A stretch of 64,000 nt of DNA, taken from Mycobacterium aquaticum (lineage in GTDB: Bacteria > Actinomycetota > Actinomycetes > Mycobacteriales > Mycobacteriaceae). The stretch spans positions 1 through 64,000 of the forward strand of contig NZ_MVHF01000042.1 of the NCBI RefSeq assembly GCF_002086485.1, written 5' to 3'. Of the stretch, positions 9,001 through 16,589 are shown piece by piece. Numbering within the stretch: the stretch's first letter is position 1; every line of letters starts with the position of its first letter. The position numbers were made by a program, and so were the translations under genes. The notes beneath the pieces were generated by a model. The model was not told the DNA's origin. It saw nothing but the letters and a program-made list of their open reading frames with translations, and made no database searches.

Positions 9001-10335
9001 CGTCTCGTCACCTTGCAGTTCGCCGATGAGCGCGCCTGCCAGCGGATGGTGAGCCGGGCGCACCAGTACCTCACCAGGTGCGCCGCGGACCGGTTGCCAT
9101 CCGGGCCGCAAGCCGCCGCGGCCCAATTCTTCTTGCGCCCAACGCCATACCGAGCCGCGGTCGCCCTCTTCGACATCGCGGATTCGGCCTATCCGAAGTT
9201 CGTCGACTTCCAGTGCGCGTGGGTCGAGCACGACGGCGTCGATGCGGTCGAGGCTGCGCAGCGCTGCGGGCCGCAGCGTGAGCACACCGCGATCGGCGAG
9301 CCCGCGGCCGAAACTGGCGGCGAACGACTCGCGGCAATTGCGGGCGGCTTTCGGAGCGGCGATGACTGCTGCGGTGGCCATGGCGCCCACGTCTCTGGCG
9401 ATCACTCCGGCTGCGAGGCCCCCGCACACTTGGGCGGCTGCCGCCCGGTCACTGTAGCGTTCGACCGGACCGGGAGGTCGTGGACGCGGCCGTGGCGCGG
9501 GGCGCACGCCGTCGACGCATTCGACGCGCTCGGCCATCAGCGGTTCACGCCGCGCCCAGGCTTGCGCGGCGGCCCGAATCTCAGCCGCTCTCAGTGTCTT
9601 TACCAGCAAATCGACCGCGAGCGATCCAGGCGCCTGGGTGAGGGCATAACTCAAGGCGGTCGCCAGCCCCAGCCCGGTGTCTGCGGCGGTGGCGCCGAAC
9701 CTGTCTTCGAGCGCGCGGCGCAGGCGGGGCTGATAGTCGACCACGTTGACCACCGCGTTGAGTGCACTGGGCACCCGGGGCAACGGCAGCACCCGGCCGG
9801 CCACCGCCACCGCGAGCCCACACGCATTCAAGGCGGCCACTGCGAGAGCTCCCGCGTAGGTTGCGCTGTCACCGGGCAGATCGGTGGGCGTCTGGTGCGG
9901 AGCAGCTGATGATCCCGTCTGGCGCTCAGCTGTCGCCACCGCAGCACAGAGCTCGCTCAGCACAGCTGAATCCGGATCCACCCGGACGATGGCCCGAGAC
10001 AACGGGTAGTTCAGTTTCACCGTCAACACCCCGGGCCTGCGCCTGAGCAGCCGTATCACCGCGGTGCCGAGATCGCCGCCGGGCTCGGTCTCAGAGAGCC
10101 CGCGCACCTCGATCCAGCACCGGTCGCCGGCTTGCCGGCATCGACGGGAGGCGTTGGCGCCCAGTACTTCTGACACAGCGCCGGTCACGGATCGCAACAC
10201 GCCGTCGCCGGCCCGAACCGGCCGCTCGAGCAGTGCCGCGCCAGCCACCGTCAGCGACATCGCCGTGCAGATGCCTGCCTCCGCAACGCGCAATGGCAGC
10301 AGCGCCGCGCCCTGCAATGTTCGCGGAAGATGCAC
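6019..10335 (-). CDS. ctpH: Double-length cation-transporting P-type ATPase (CtpH/CtpI type)
   Basis: A protein of about 1438 residues, roughly twice a normal P-type ATPase, like M. tuberculosis CtpH and CtpI. The C-terminal half carries the full catalytic set: TGES at about 776, PEGLP in the fourth membrane helix at about 890 (as in Ca2+/P2-type pumps), the phosphorylated aspartate in DKTGTLS at about 933, and GDGANDAAAIR at about 1192. The N-terminal half looks like a decayed copy: VVLDPRALE at about 368 stands where DKTGT would be, and ALADADVAIGIANG resembles a hinge motif. The GTG at 10335 is chosen because it starts 8 bases after the preceding stop and follows AGGG; longer starts would overlap that gene. 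The ion is unproven. It sits in an operon between two EWPV-motif small proteins. Confidence 0.88.
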   Translation of the reverse strand: MHLPRTLQGAALLPLRVAEAGICTAMSLTVAGAALLERPVRAGDGVLRSVTGAVSEVLGANASRRCRQAGDRCWIEVRGLSETEPGGDLGTAVIRLLRRRPGVLTVKLNYPLSRAIVRVDPDSAVLSELCAAVATAERQTGSSAAPHQTPTDLPGDSATYAGALAVAALNACGLAVAVAGRVLPLPRVPSALNAVVNVVDYQPRLRRALEDRFGATAADTGLGLATALSYALTQAPGSLAVDLLVKTLRAAEIRAAAQAWARREPLMAERVECVDGVRPAPRPRPRPPGPVERYSDRAAAAQVCGGLAAGVIARDVGAMATAAVIAAPKAARNCRESFAASFGRGLADRGVLTLRPAALRSLDRIDAVVLDPRALEVDELRIGRIRDVEEGDRGSVWRWAQEELGRGGLRPGWQPVRGAPGEVLVRPAHHPLAGALIGELQGDETLAVSLDVESLDELRAGFDDLAECASSFDDALAGTVVALQRDGHTVAVVSAGAAQALADADVAIGIANGDMGNWHADLLCDDLAGVWHILHALPAARRASHRGVELAVGGSLLGALLMIPGVRGRGPGPVTAGAGAGAWTGLMLARSVLKCETPSAAALHEWHAMTPQEVRALLPAPPDPLRRPHARMSGSAAAMLRGTRSVAGPLARAVTDFTEAVRDELSDPLTPVLAVGAAASAVLGSPVDAVLVGSVLGGNAVLAAAQRVRAERLLRRLITGQDPVARRMSADGRVHNVGSTELRPGDVIVVGPGEVVPADARLTDAVDVEVDESALTGESLPVAKHVHETPAAPLAERACMLHATTTVVAGSATAIVIAVGADTQAHRAVHGIRTRAPDVGLQSQLRTLTNKAWPFSLFGGALVSGLGLLRRTGLREAVSSGVAVGVAAVPEGLPLVATLAQQASARRLTRCGVLVRAPRSVEALGRVDVVCFDKTGTLSENRLRVVQVHRATGTSAEHVLAQAGSATPPPNGDRHEHATDLAVAEAARSKGMAENDTDAIHLPFRSGRPFSASISGLRLCVKGAPEVVLAGCDGNTTADVWQQVQTMAADGLRVIAVAHRELSERQAAAAREDSESFAALCLENLRYSGLLGLSDTPRPDAGEVLASITDRGIGIRLITGDHPVTAAAIATRLGLPVSVDDVISGSQWESMPRRLRERAVREGVVFARMSPEHKMQVVETLEKAGQVCAMVGDGANDAAAIRTATVGVGVASRGSDPARTAADVMLLDGRISSLLDALDEGRQLWDRVQAAVAILLGGNAGEVAFAVAGTALTGRAPLNTRQLLLVNMLTDALPAAALAVAPPDAGSQSGARGPDQAALWRTVGIRGATTASAATAAWILGRLTGRPSRASTIALIALVAAQLGQTLIDSRSALVIGTAAGSLVALGVVISTPGVSHLLGNTPLGPVGWAQALSCAAVATGIAALATRSMRAHGTRGE

Positions 10336-10343
10336 GGTTGGCC

Positions 10344-10745
10344 CTACTTTCCGGCGGGCGCCTTGGCTTTCCGTGTCGCCGCGGTGCGGGGCCTGCGCCT
10401 GGCAGGCGGCCGCACGGCAGATCCCGTGTCCGCGCGGGCCCCCGGCTCGGGTTGATGTCCGTCGCTGGGCTGCCCGTGGAGCTGGCGGACCGCGAGCGCG
10501 GTTCCGCCGACCAGAAGCACCACGGGCCACTCGACCAACCCGGTGGCGCCGACGGCCGCCATCGTCAGTGCGGCCGCCGGGACTGAATGGCTGCCCTTAC
10601 CGAACCCGTCCTTGATGCCGGACGCCGTGCCCTGGACACCGCCGACGACACCGTTGACGACGGCGCCGCTCAGCGCCCCGGCCCCCGCCACGGCCGCTTC
10701 CGCCGTGCGCGTCACAACATCTGCCGCCGTGTTCAGGACGTTCAT
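10344..10745 (-). CDS. Membrane protein with EWPV motif, first gene of the ATPase operon (Rv0426c-like position)
   Basis: A 133-residue protein. Residues 1-60 are Ala/Gly/Val-rich and amphipathic, a hydrophobic stretch with GLVEWPVVLLVGGTALAV follows, and the tail is highly basic and proline-rich, ending ATRKAKAPAGK like a nucleic-acid-binding or lipid-contacting tail. The ATG at 10745 follows GGAG at good spacing; a TTG at 10778 is less likely. The gene lies immediately upstream of the CtpH-like ATPase, as Rv0426c does with ctpH in M. tuberculosis. It shares the EWPV core with the operon's last gene. Confidence 0.72.
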   Translation of the reverse strand: MNVLNTAADVVTRTAEAAVAGAGALSGAVVNGVVGGVQGTASGIKDGFGKGSHSVPAAALTMAAVGATGLVEWPVVLLVGGTALAVRQLHGQPSDGHQPEPGARADTGSAVRPPARRRPRTAATRKAKAPAGK

Positions 10746-10795
10746 GTCAGCTCCATCTAAAGTTCGATCGGTGCTCAAAACAGATTCACACAGAA

Positions 10796-10820
10796 TTACC
10801 CGCCTGGCCGCAGCTCAACC
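10796..10820 (-). promoter_or_regulatory. SigF-like promoter (relaxed -35) for the ATPase operon
   Basis: On the minus strand GGTTG (10820-10816) is followed about 15 bases later by GGGTAA (10801-10796), roughly 50 bases upstream of the ATG at 10745. The -10 fits SigF; the -35 is GGTTG rather than GGTTT. Confidence 0.4.
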
Positions 10821-10852
10821 TGGGGATGTGCTGTGTGCGTCGAAGCGTCGGA

Positions 10853-13213
10853 TCACTCTGGTTGGCTGTCCCACCGGCCGGGTTCGCGCCCCGGTGGCTG
10901 GCGTGGCCGCGCCAGCAGCGCAGTGCGCTGTCGCAGCGGAACCGAAATCGGTGATTCCGTGGTCAGTTCGAGGTCGCGGCCGGCGTGGCGAAGTCGCAGC
11001 CGCCCGTGGGTCTCGTCGCGCAAGGTGTACGTCGCGGTCTCATGTGTGATGTCGACGGTGACCCGGCAGTCGCGCCAGCGCAGGCGAAACCTCAACCGCG
11101 TGATGTCGTCGGGCAGCTGCGGGTCCAGCGCAAGGATGCCCTCCCCGTCGCGTAGGCCGCCGAACCCCGCGAGGAATGCGGTCCATGCACCGGCGAGCGA
11201 CGCCATGTGCAGGCCGTCGCGAGTGTTGTGCTCAAGGTCGCGTAGGTCGATCAGAGCGGCTTCGGCCGCGTAATCATGGGCGAGCTCAAGATGGCCGACC
11301 TCCGCACAGAGCACTGCCTGGGTGCACGCCGACAGTGACGAGTCGCGCGTGGTGCGCGGCTCGTAGTAGTCGACGTTGCGGGCCTTCTGCTCGTCGGTGA
11401 AGCAATGACCCAACCAGTGCATGGCCAGCACCAGGTCGGCCTGTTTGATCACCTGTGACGGATAGAGCCGCACATAGGGCTGGCTGAGCAGCAGCGGGTA
11501 GGTGGTGTCGTCGGTGAACCGCCATTCGCGCAGCCGGGTGAATCCTTCACACTGTTGATGCACCTCCAGCTCCTTGTCGTAGGGCACATGGACGGCGTCC
11601 GCGGCCTCCCGCCACGTCGCCATCTCTTCGGCAGTGACGTCCTCGGCCGCGGCCAGATCGGGATGGCGCTCGCAGGCGGCCGCGGCGATGCGCAGGTTCT
11701 CTGCTGCCATCAGATTCGTGAAGACGTTGTCGCGCACGACAGCGGTGTACTCGTCAGGACCGGTGACACCGTCGATGTGCCATTCCCCGTGGCGGTCGTA
11801 GTGTCCGAGTGAGTACCACAGCCGAGCCGTCTCCACCAGAACGGGTACACCGCATTCGGATTCGAGCGATCCGTCGCCGGTGACGACGCGATAGCGCTCG
11901 AAAGCCATTGCGATGTCGGCGTTCACATGCCACGCGGCGGTGCCGGCCGGCCAGTACGCCGAGCATTCCTCGCCGCCGATGGTCCGCCACGGGAAGGTGG
12001 CTCCGGCCAGGTCCAGCTCCTGGGCGCGCTCGCGGGCGAGGTCGAGGGTCGAAGCCCGCCACCGCAGCGCGTCGGCCGCGGCCTGCGGCCAGGTATAGGT
12101 CAGCACCGGCAGTACGAAGCCTTCGGTGTCCCAGAAGGCATGTCCGTCATATCCCGGGCCCGTCAATCCTTTTGAGGGTATCGCCCGACGCTCTGCGCGG
12201 GCACCGGCCTGCAACACGTGGAAGAGCCCGAAACGCACGGCTTGCTGACAACGTGGATTGCCCTCGATTTCCACGTCGGCGCTGTCCCAGAAGTCGTCGA
12301 GGTACGCCCGCTGCGAGTCCAGCAGACCCTGCCACCCGGAATAACGAGCGCCGGCAATGGCGCCCGCGACCTGATCGTGCAGGGCCGGGCGCGAACGCAG
12401 GCTGGACCAGCCGTAGGCGAGGAACTTGACGATGCGCAGGCGTTGCCCCGCTCGCAATCCACAAATCACGGTGGTGCGAGCCACGTCCGCGGTGGTCTCG
12501 GTCGAGACGTCGACCCTGCCGGGCACTTCGATGACATGGTCCATGGCCGCAGCCATGGTCAGTTCGCTTGAGCGGGTGCGGTGCATCAGCAGCGCCTGCT
12601 GGCCGCGGCCTTCGTGGGTGATCGACTTCAGCGGATGGCTGAGCACCGCCGCGGCCCGCGGATCCGGTGATGTGACGGGCTGATCCTCATTGGCAACGAG
12701 TTCGGATTGCACTGTGATGCGGGCGAATTCACCCACCGGTTCGATGCAGAACTCGATCGCGGCAACGCTGCGGTGCTGCAGGGACACCAGCCTGGTCCAC
12801 TGCATGAGCACCTGTTTACCTGCCGGCGAGCACCAGCGCGCCCGTCGCGTCAACGTACCCGCCCGGAAGTCCAAGGTTCGTTCGTGCTCGAGCAGTTCGC
12901 CGTAGCGGACGTCGAACGGTTCGTCGTCGACCAATAGCCGCAGCACTTTGCCGTTGGTCACGTTGATCAGTGACTGGCCTTCTTCCGGGTAGCCGTAGCC
13001 GGCTTCGGCATACGGCAGCGGGCGCAGTTCGAAGAACGAGTTCAGGTAGGTGCCGGGAAGCCCGTGCGGCTCCCCCTCGTCCAGATTGCCGCGAAATCCG
13101 ATGTGCCCGTTGGATAGGGCGAACACCGATTCGGTCTGTGCGATGAGGTTCAACTGGAGTTGGGTCTCGCGCAGTTGCCAGGGCTCGACCGGAAAAGCAG
13201 TGTCGGTGATCAT
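10853..13213 (-). CDS. Glycoside hydrolase family 65 protein (trehalose/maltose phosphorylase-like, Rv3401 homologue)
   Basis: 786 residues, the same length as M. tuberculosis Rv3401. The GH65 architecture is complete: an N-terminal beta-sandwich starting near ALSNGHIGFRGNLDEGEPHG, a linker, an (alpha/alpha)6 catalytic barrel with FWDTEGFVLPVLTYTWP, the catalytic-acid motif GPDEYTAVVRDNVFTN, and the phosphate-site-type segment KQADLVLAMHWLG. GH65 enzymes cleave alpha-glucosides such as trehalose, maltose or kojibiose, usually by phosphorolysis giving beta-glucose-1-phosphate. Its start overlaps the beta-phosphoglucomutase-like gene stop (ATGA), matching the substrate channel expected: beta-Glc-1-P to Glc-6-P. 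The exact sugar is not decidable from sequence. Confidence 0.9.
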   Translation of the reverse strand: MITDTAFPVEPWQLRETQLQLNLIAQTESVFALSNGHIGFRGNLDEGEPHGLPGTYLNSFFELRPLPYAEAGYGYPEEGQSLINVTNGKVLRLLVDDEPFDVRYGELLEHERTLDFRAGTLTRRARWCSPAGKQVLMQWTRLVSLQHRSVAAIEFCIEPVGEFARITVQSELVANEDQPVTSPDPRAAAVLSHPLKSITHEGRGQQALLMHRTRSSELTMAAAMDHVIEVPGRVDVSTETTADVARTTVICGLRAGQRLRIVKFLAYGWSSLRSRPALHDQVAGAIAGARYSGWQGLLDSQRAYLDDFWDSADVEIEGNPRCQQAVRFGLFHVLQAGARAERRAIPSKGLTGPGYDGHAFWDTEGFVLPVLTYTWPQAAADALRWRASTLDLARERAQELDLAGATFPWRTIGGEECSAYWPAGTAAWHVNADIAMAFERYRVVTGDGSLESECGVPVLVETARLWYSLGHYDRHGEWHIDGVTGPDEYTAVVRDNVFTNLMAAENLRIAAAACERHPDLAAAEDVTAEEMATWREAADAVHVPYDKELEVHQQCEGFTRLREWRFTDDTTYPLLLSQPYVRLYPSQVIKQADLVLAMHWLGHCFTDEQKARNVDYYEPRTTRDSSLSACTQAVLCAEVGHLELAHDYAAEAALIDLRDLEHNTRDGLHMASLAGAWTAFLAGFGGLRDGEGILALDPQLPDDITRLRFRLRWRDCRVTVDITHETATYTLRDETHGRLRLRHAGRDLELTTESPISVPLRQRTALLARPRQPPGREPGRWDSQPE

Positions 13214-13959
13214 TGCGCCACCAGCAACTCGGCCAGATCACGCACGACGACATCCGCGCCGTTGCTGCGCAATTCGTCTGCGGACCCTGTCCGGTCCACT
13301 CCGACCACACAACCGAAATGCCCCGCCCGGCCTGCCTGCACTCCGGCCACGGCGTCCTCGAATACCGCGGCCTCCGCCGGTGCGACACCGAGTTGCCGCG
13401 CCGCATACAGATAGGAATCGGGGGCCGGCTTGCCCGCCAGATGCTGCTCTCCCACCGTGATGCCGTCGACCCGGCAGGCGACGTACGGGCTGATCCCGGT
13501 GATGTCGAGTACCTCGCGGGTGTTCATGCTCGACGAGACGACCGCGATCGGGAGCCCGACCTCCCGCACCGCCTGGAGATAACGTCGGGAACCCTCGAAA
13601 GCGGTGACACCGTCGTCGTGCAGGAACTGCAGGAACAGCGCGTTCTTCCGGGCAGCTAGCCCGTGCACGGTGTCTGCGTCGGCGCTGTCGGCCGCATCGC
13701 CTTCGGGCAGTTCGATGCCCCGGCTGGCCAGAAAGTCGCGTACGCCGTCCTCGCGGGTACGGCCATCGACGTACCGCAGGTAATCGTGTTCGCTGAACGC
13801 GAGCCCGTCGCCATGTCGACGCAGATATTCGTCGAACATCGACTTCCACGCCCGTTCGTGAATGCTCGCGGTCTCGGTGAGCACACCGTCGAGGTCGAAC
13901 AGGCACGCGCGCACGCGGTCAGGCAGTCCGAGGTGTCCCGGCTTGTGTTCGGCAGCCAT
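13210..13959 (-). CDS. Beta-phosphoglucomutase family HAD hydrolase (Rv3400 homologue)
   Basis: 249 residues of HAD subfamily IA. Motif I is FDLDGVLTET near residue 20 (nucleophile and acid/base aspartates), followed by the helical cap, motif II in IAVVSSSMN, and a C-terminal FEDAVAGVQAGRAGHFG motif IV. The DGVLTET start and cap residues match beta-phosphoglucomutases, which convert beta-glucose-1-phosphate to glucose-6-phosphate. It is translationally coupled to the GH65 gene, as in Rv3400-Rv3401. The ATG lies only 9 bases after a SigF-like -10 box, so the transcript may be nearly leaderless. Confidence 0.9.
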   Translation of the reverse strand: MAAEHKPGHLGLPDRVRACLFDLDGVLTETASIHERAWKSMFDEYLRRHGDGLAFSEHDYLRYVDGRTREDGVRDFLASRGIELPEGDAADSADADTVHGLAARKNALFLQFLHDDGVTAFEGSRRYLQAVREVGLPIAVVSSSMNTREVLDITGISPYVACRVDGITVGEQHLAGKPAPDSYLYAARQLGVAPAEAAVFEDAVAGVQAGRAGHFGCVVGVDRTGSADELRSNGADVVVRDLAELLVAQ

Positions 13960-13968
13960 ACCTGCCGA

Positions 13969-13993
13969 TTACCCGTTTGCCGTCTTCCTCAAC
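13969..13993 (-). promoter_or_regulatory. SigF-like promoter (relaxed -35) for the phosphoglucomutase/GH65 operon
   Basis: Minus strand: GTTG (13993-13990), 15 bases, GGGTAA (13974-13969), then nine bases to the ATG at 13959. The spacing and -10 fit SigF; the -35 has one mismatch. Confidence 0.4.
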
Positions 13994-14032
13994 GCTCCGC
14001 CGTTCAGGCGACGTGCGAACCGGGGACTGACC

Positions 14033-14797
14033 TCACGTCCGGGCTATTTCTGCCACCAGCGCACGATGGTCCGATATCGGCATCAGCGGAGCATCGGACG
14101 CGCGGGCATACAGTCGTCGATCGTCGGTGAGGATATGGTCGAGCTGACGTGTCGGCTCCGGCGCGGGGAACGTGGCCCCGTGGGCCAACGGTCGCATGCC
14201 GGACCAGCGATGCGCGGCGGGGGCGAGCAGATTGAGGTCTCCGGCCAGGATCCGCGGGCCCGGGAAACCAGCGAGATCGTGGACGAGACGGCGTAACTGG
14301 AGCCGGTTCCACCCTGGGACGAACGACAAATGGGTCGCCGCGACGGTGATCTCCCCCAGCGGAGTCTCGATCCGGGCGACGACAGCCGTGCGTGGCTCCT
14401 CATGGACCATGAGCACGCGCCCGGGTCCTGGCAGATACATCGGGAATCGCACCGGGATACGCGGCAGCCGCAGCACCTGCCAGCTGCTCACCGGGTACCG
14501 GGACAACAGCGCGATACCGTAGGCCGCGGTGCCCGGCTGTTCTCGTCCTGTCGCGGCCATCCACGTCGCGCCGGGTGTGCCGGAGATGGCCGCCACGAAC
14601 CGGTGTTCGGCGGCTCCCATCGCCTCGGCCGCCACCGCCGTGAGATCGGCCCGCCCAGACCGCTCCTGGTCTCGGTCGACCTCCTGCAGCGCGAGTACGT
14701 CGGGCTCCAATGTGGTCACACACGACCGCAATCGGTCCACATGTACACCGTCATCGACGGTGCGGCCGTGCAGGATGTTGAACGTAGCCAGTCGCAT
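14033..14797 (-). CDS. Endonuclease/exonuclease/phosphatase family protein
   Basis: 254 residues with the metal-dependent EEP fold. Visible catalytic blocks are TFNILHG at the N terminus, LALQEVDRDQERSG (metal-binding Glu), AATHLSF (His), ILAGDLNL (Asp-x-Asn) and the final ISDHRALVAEI (Asp-His). The family includes DNase I-like nucleases, sphingomyelinases and phosphoesterases; without a signal peptide this is a cytoplasmic enzyme of unknown substrate. The ATG at 14797 starts directly at MRLATFNILHG, and longer forms add an unsupported leader. It diverges from the nucleotidyltransferase-like gene. Confidence 0.82.
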   Translation of the reverse strand: MRLATFNILHGRTVDDGVHVDRLRSCVTTLEPDVLALQEVDRDQERSGRADLTAVAAEAMGAAEHRFVAAISGTPGATWMAATGREQPGTAAYGIALLSRYPVSSWQVLRLPRIPVRFPMYLPGPGRVLMVHEEPRTAVVARIETPLGEITVAATHLSFVPGWNRLQLRRLVHDLAGFPGPRILAGDLNLLAPAAHRWSGMRPLAHGATFPAPEPTRQLDHILTDDRRLYARASDAPLMPISDHRALVAEIART

Positions 14798-14885
14798 GGT
14801 CTGGGCGTACCCGCTATGGGGCCGTGGTTCACGACCCACAGCCGAATTCCGATTGCGCTGCCGATGTCCTGGGTATCAAGCCTTC

Positions 14886-15449
14886 ATGGATGCGATCGAC
14901 CACGTCGCCCGGCGCGAGCGGCTGCGGGCAGCGCTGAAGACGGCGGCGGCCGCGCTGCGGGACCACGGCCCGTCTTTCGCGCTGGCGGGCAGCTACGCTC
15001 TGTGGGTCTACGGTGCCCCGGAACCGGACCACGATGTCGATCTGGTGGTCGCCGAGACCGACGCACAGTCCGCGGCGCTCACGCTGGCCGGCGCAGGATT
15101 CGTCGTCGAACAGCCTCCCGAAGACTGGTTGTTCAAGGCCCGCGTCGGCGATGTGGTGGTAGACGTGCTGCACCACGTCAACGGAGTGGCCGTCGAGCCT
15201 GCGACTCTGCAGGCCGCCGAATACCGGGATGTGCTCGCGGTCCGCATGCCGGTCCTGCCACCCACCACCGTCATGATTCAGAAATTGCGCGCTCTCGAAG
15301 AGCATCGGTGCGATTTCACGTCCTTGCTGCCGGCTGTGCGGGCCACGCGAGAGGTGTTGGACTGGGATCGGATTCGCAAGGAGACCGCGGACAACGACTA
15401 CGCCGTCGCGTTTCTCGTACTGACGGAAAGACTCGGCCTGACCGTGTGA
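14886..15449 (+). CDS. Nucleotidyltransferase-fold protein
   Basis: 187 residues. The N-terminal GSYALWVYGAPEPDHDVDLVV has the Gly-Ser and Asp-x-Asp pattern of the polymerase-beta nucleotidyltransferase fold used by AbiEii-like and aminoglycoside transferase-like proteins. It continues with VVDVLHHVNG (third acidic residue) and TVMIQKLRALEEHRCDFTSL near the C terminus. No antitoxin-like partner is adjacent, so a toxin-antitoxin role is not supported. GGGTAT, with a poor GATT -35 sixteen bases upstream, lies just before the ATG; I do not count it as a SigF promoter. The gene converges with the DUF6328 gene, 7 bases apart. Confidence 0.7.
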   Translation: MDAIDHVARRERLRAALKTAAAALRDHGPSFALAGSYALWVYGAPEPDHDVDLVVAETDAQSAALTLAGAGFVVEQPPEDWLFKARVGDVVVDVLHHVNGVAVEPATLQAAEYRDVLAVRMPVLPPTTVMIQKLRALEEHRCDFTSLLPAVRATREVLDWDRIRKETADNDYAVAFLVLTERLGLTV

Positions 15450-15456
15450 GCAGAAG

Positions 15457-15972
15457 TCACGGGGTAGGCGGCTGCACTTCGCCTGTTCTCATGAAAAGCG
15501 GTAGCGCCAACCAGAACAACGCGAACATCACCAACGCGACGGCACCGGCGATCAAGGCGACCGCGGTACCGGCCACCGAATCGAAGACGATCACCGTGAC
15601 GCCCACGAGCGCCACCCCGAGCAGGATCAGTCCCGTATACGCGCACCGGTGTGCCGCGGCCACGAGAACTGCCAGTCGGTGCCGCCGGAACAACAACCGG
15701 TGCATCCCGACCGGAGCGATCAACAGCACCGTGGCCGCGACCGACGCGCCCACCGTTGCCAGATAGACAATCCGCATCCGCTCGTCGAGTACTCCGAATC
15801 GTTGTTGGAAAGGCAGGGTCAGCAAGAATCCGGTCAACAGCTGCACGCCGGTCTGAGTAACTCTCAGTTCCTGCAGCAAGCTGGCCCAATTACGGTCCAG
15901 TCGTTCGGTTTCCGTCTCGTTTCGTTGCCGGGTGTCCCACCGCTGGTCCTGCTCCGGGTGATCGACGTCCAT
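15457..15972 (-). CDS. DUF6328 family membrane protein
   Basis: 171 residues. A charged N terminus (HPEQDQRWDTRQRNETETER) is followed by the family-typical NWASLLQELRVTQTGVQLLT-GFLLTLPFQQRF segment and then four hydrophobic helices. DUF6328 proteins are widespread in actinobacteria and have no assigned function. It lies 30 bases downstream of the ferritin-like gene in the same direction and may be the last member of that operon. Confidence 0.8.
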   Translation of the reverse strand: MDVDHPEQDQRWDTRQRNETETERLDRNWASLLQELRVTQTGVQLLTGFLLTLPFQQRFGVLDERMRIVYLATVGASVAATVLLIAPVGMHRLLFRRHRLAVLVAAAHRCAYTGLILLGVALVGVTVIVFDSVAGTAVALIAGAVALVMFALFWLALPLFMRTGEVQPPTP

Positions 15973-16002
15973 GATCTCACCGTGCGCCGCCGCTCACGTC
16001 CG

Positions 16003-16557
16003 CTAGTTGCCCAGCAGATCGTTGAGGTCGTCGGCGTGCTCCTCTTCTTGTTCCAGAATTCTCTCCATCAGGCGTCGGGTGGTGGGGTCGGCATCTCCGA
16101 TCCACCGGATGATCTCCTGATAGCTGGTGATGACGATCCGCTCCGCGACCAAATTCTCCTGCAGCATCCGGTTGAGGTCGGCGTCCTCGAACCTCACGTA
16201 TTCGGTATGGCTGCGTTGGGCCAGCGTGGTCGGATCGAAGTCAGGATCACCGCCGAGCTGGCTGACCCGTTCGGCGGCCCACTTTCCGTGCTGCAGCTCC
16301 TCAGCGGCATGTTCGGTGAACTCCGCCGCCACCTGGGCCCGATCGATACCGGTCGCGGCGATCGCATGCTGGGTGTAGCGCAGGTAGCACACCACCTCCG
16401 TTGCGACGACCTCGTTGAGCACGTCGATCAGCCGCTTGACGTCGATGGTGTTGCCACTGGTCACCGCTCCGGCGTCCATGTGTTTACGGACGTCGTCACG
16501 GATCGCGGTGACGTCGATCTCGAATTGGTTGTCCGTCCTGCTGGTCTTGGTCGGCAC
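16003..16557 (-). CDS. Ferritin-like di-iron protein (bacterioferritin/Dps-like)
   Basis: 184 residues with a four-helix ferritin-like domain from about residue 30. The iron-ligand pattern is intact: NEVVATEVVCYLRYTQH, EFTEHAAEELQHGKWAAERV (Glu-x6-His type), VAERIVITSYQEII and ERILEQEEEHADDL. Such proteins store or detoxify iron and consume peroxide. I chose the GTG at 16557 because AAGGA sits six bases before it; an ATG at 16590 overlapping the SDR stop (TGATG) would add 11 residues. It lies downstream of the SDR and TPP-enzyme genes in one direction, which fits an oxidative-stress operon. Confidence 0.85.
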   Translation of the reverse strand: MPTKTSRTDNQFEIDVTAIRDDVRKHMDAGAVTSGNTIDVKRLIDVLNEVVATEVVCYLRYTQHAIAATGIDRAQVAAEFTEHAAEELQHGKWAAERVSQLGGDPDFDPTTLAQRSHTEYVRFEDADLNRMLQENLVAERIVITSYQEIIRWIGDADPTTRRLMERILEQEEEHADDLNDLLGN

Positions 16558-16589
16558 CTGATTTCCTTTCTGTACGGGCGCTTTCGTCA

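Noticed and set aside
7172..9052. A 600-codon open frame on the plus strand opposite the P-type ATPase gene
   Set aside because: It is rich in Thr, Ser, Arg and Pro with no motif, and it is the antisense shadow of a high-GC coding region whose minus strand carries full ATPase motifs.
14798..14885. GGGTAT just before the nucleotidyltransferase-like start and GGGTAC facing the EEP gene
   Set aside because: The -35 positions read GATT and GTGA, too far from GTTT to count as SigF promoters.
14886..15449. Nucleotidyltransferase-like protein considered as a toxin of an AbiE-type system
   Set aside because: No antitoxin-sized partner gene precedes or overlaps it; flanking genes are an EEP enzyme and a DUF6328 protein.
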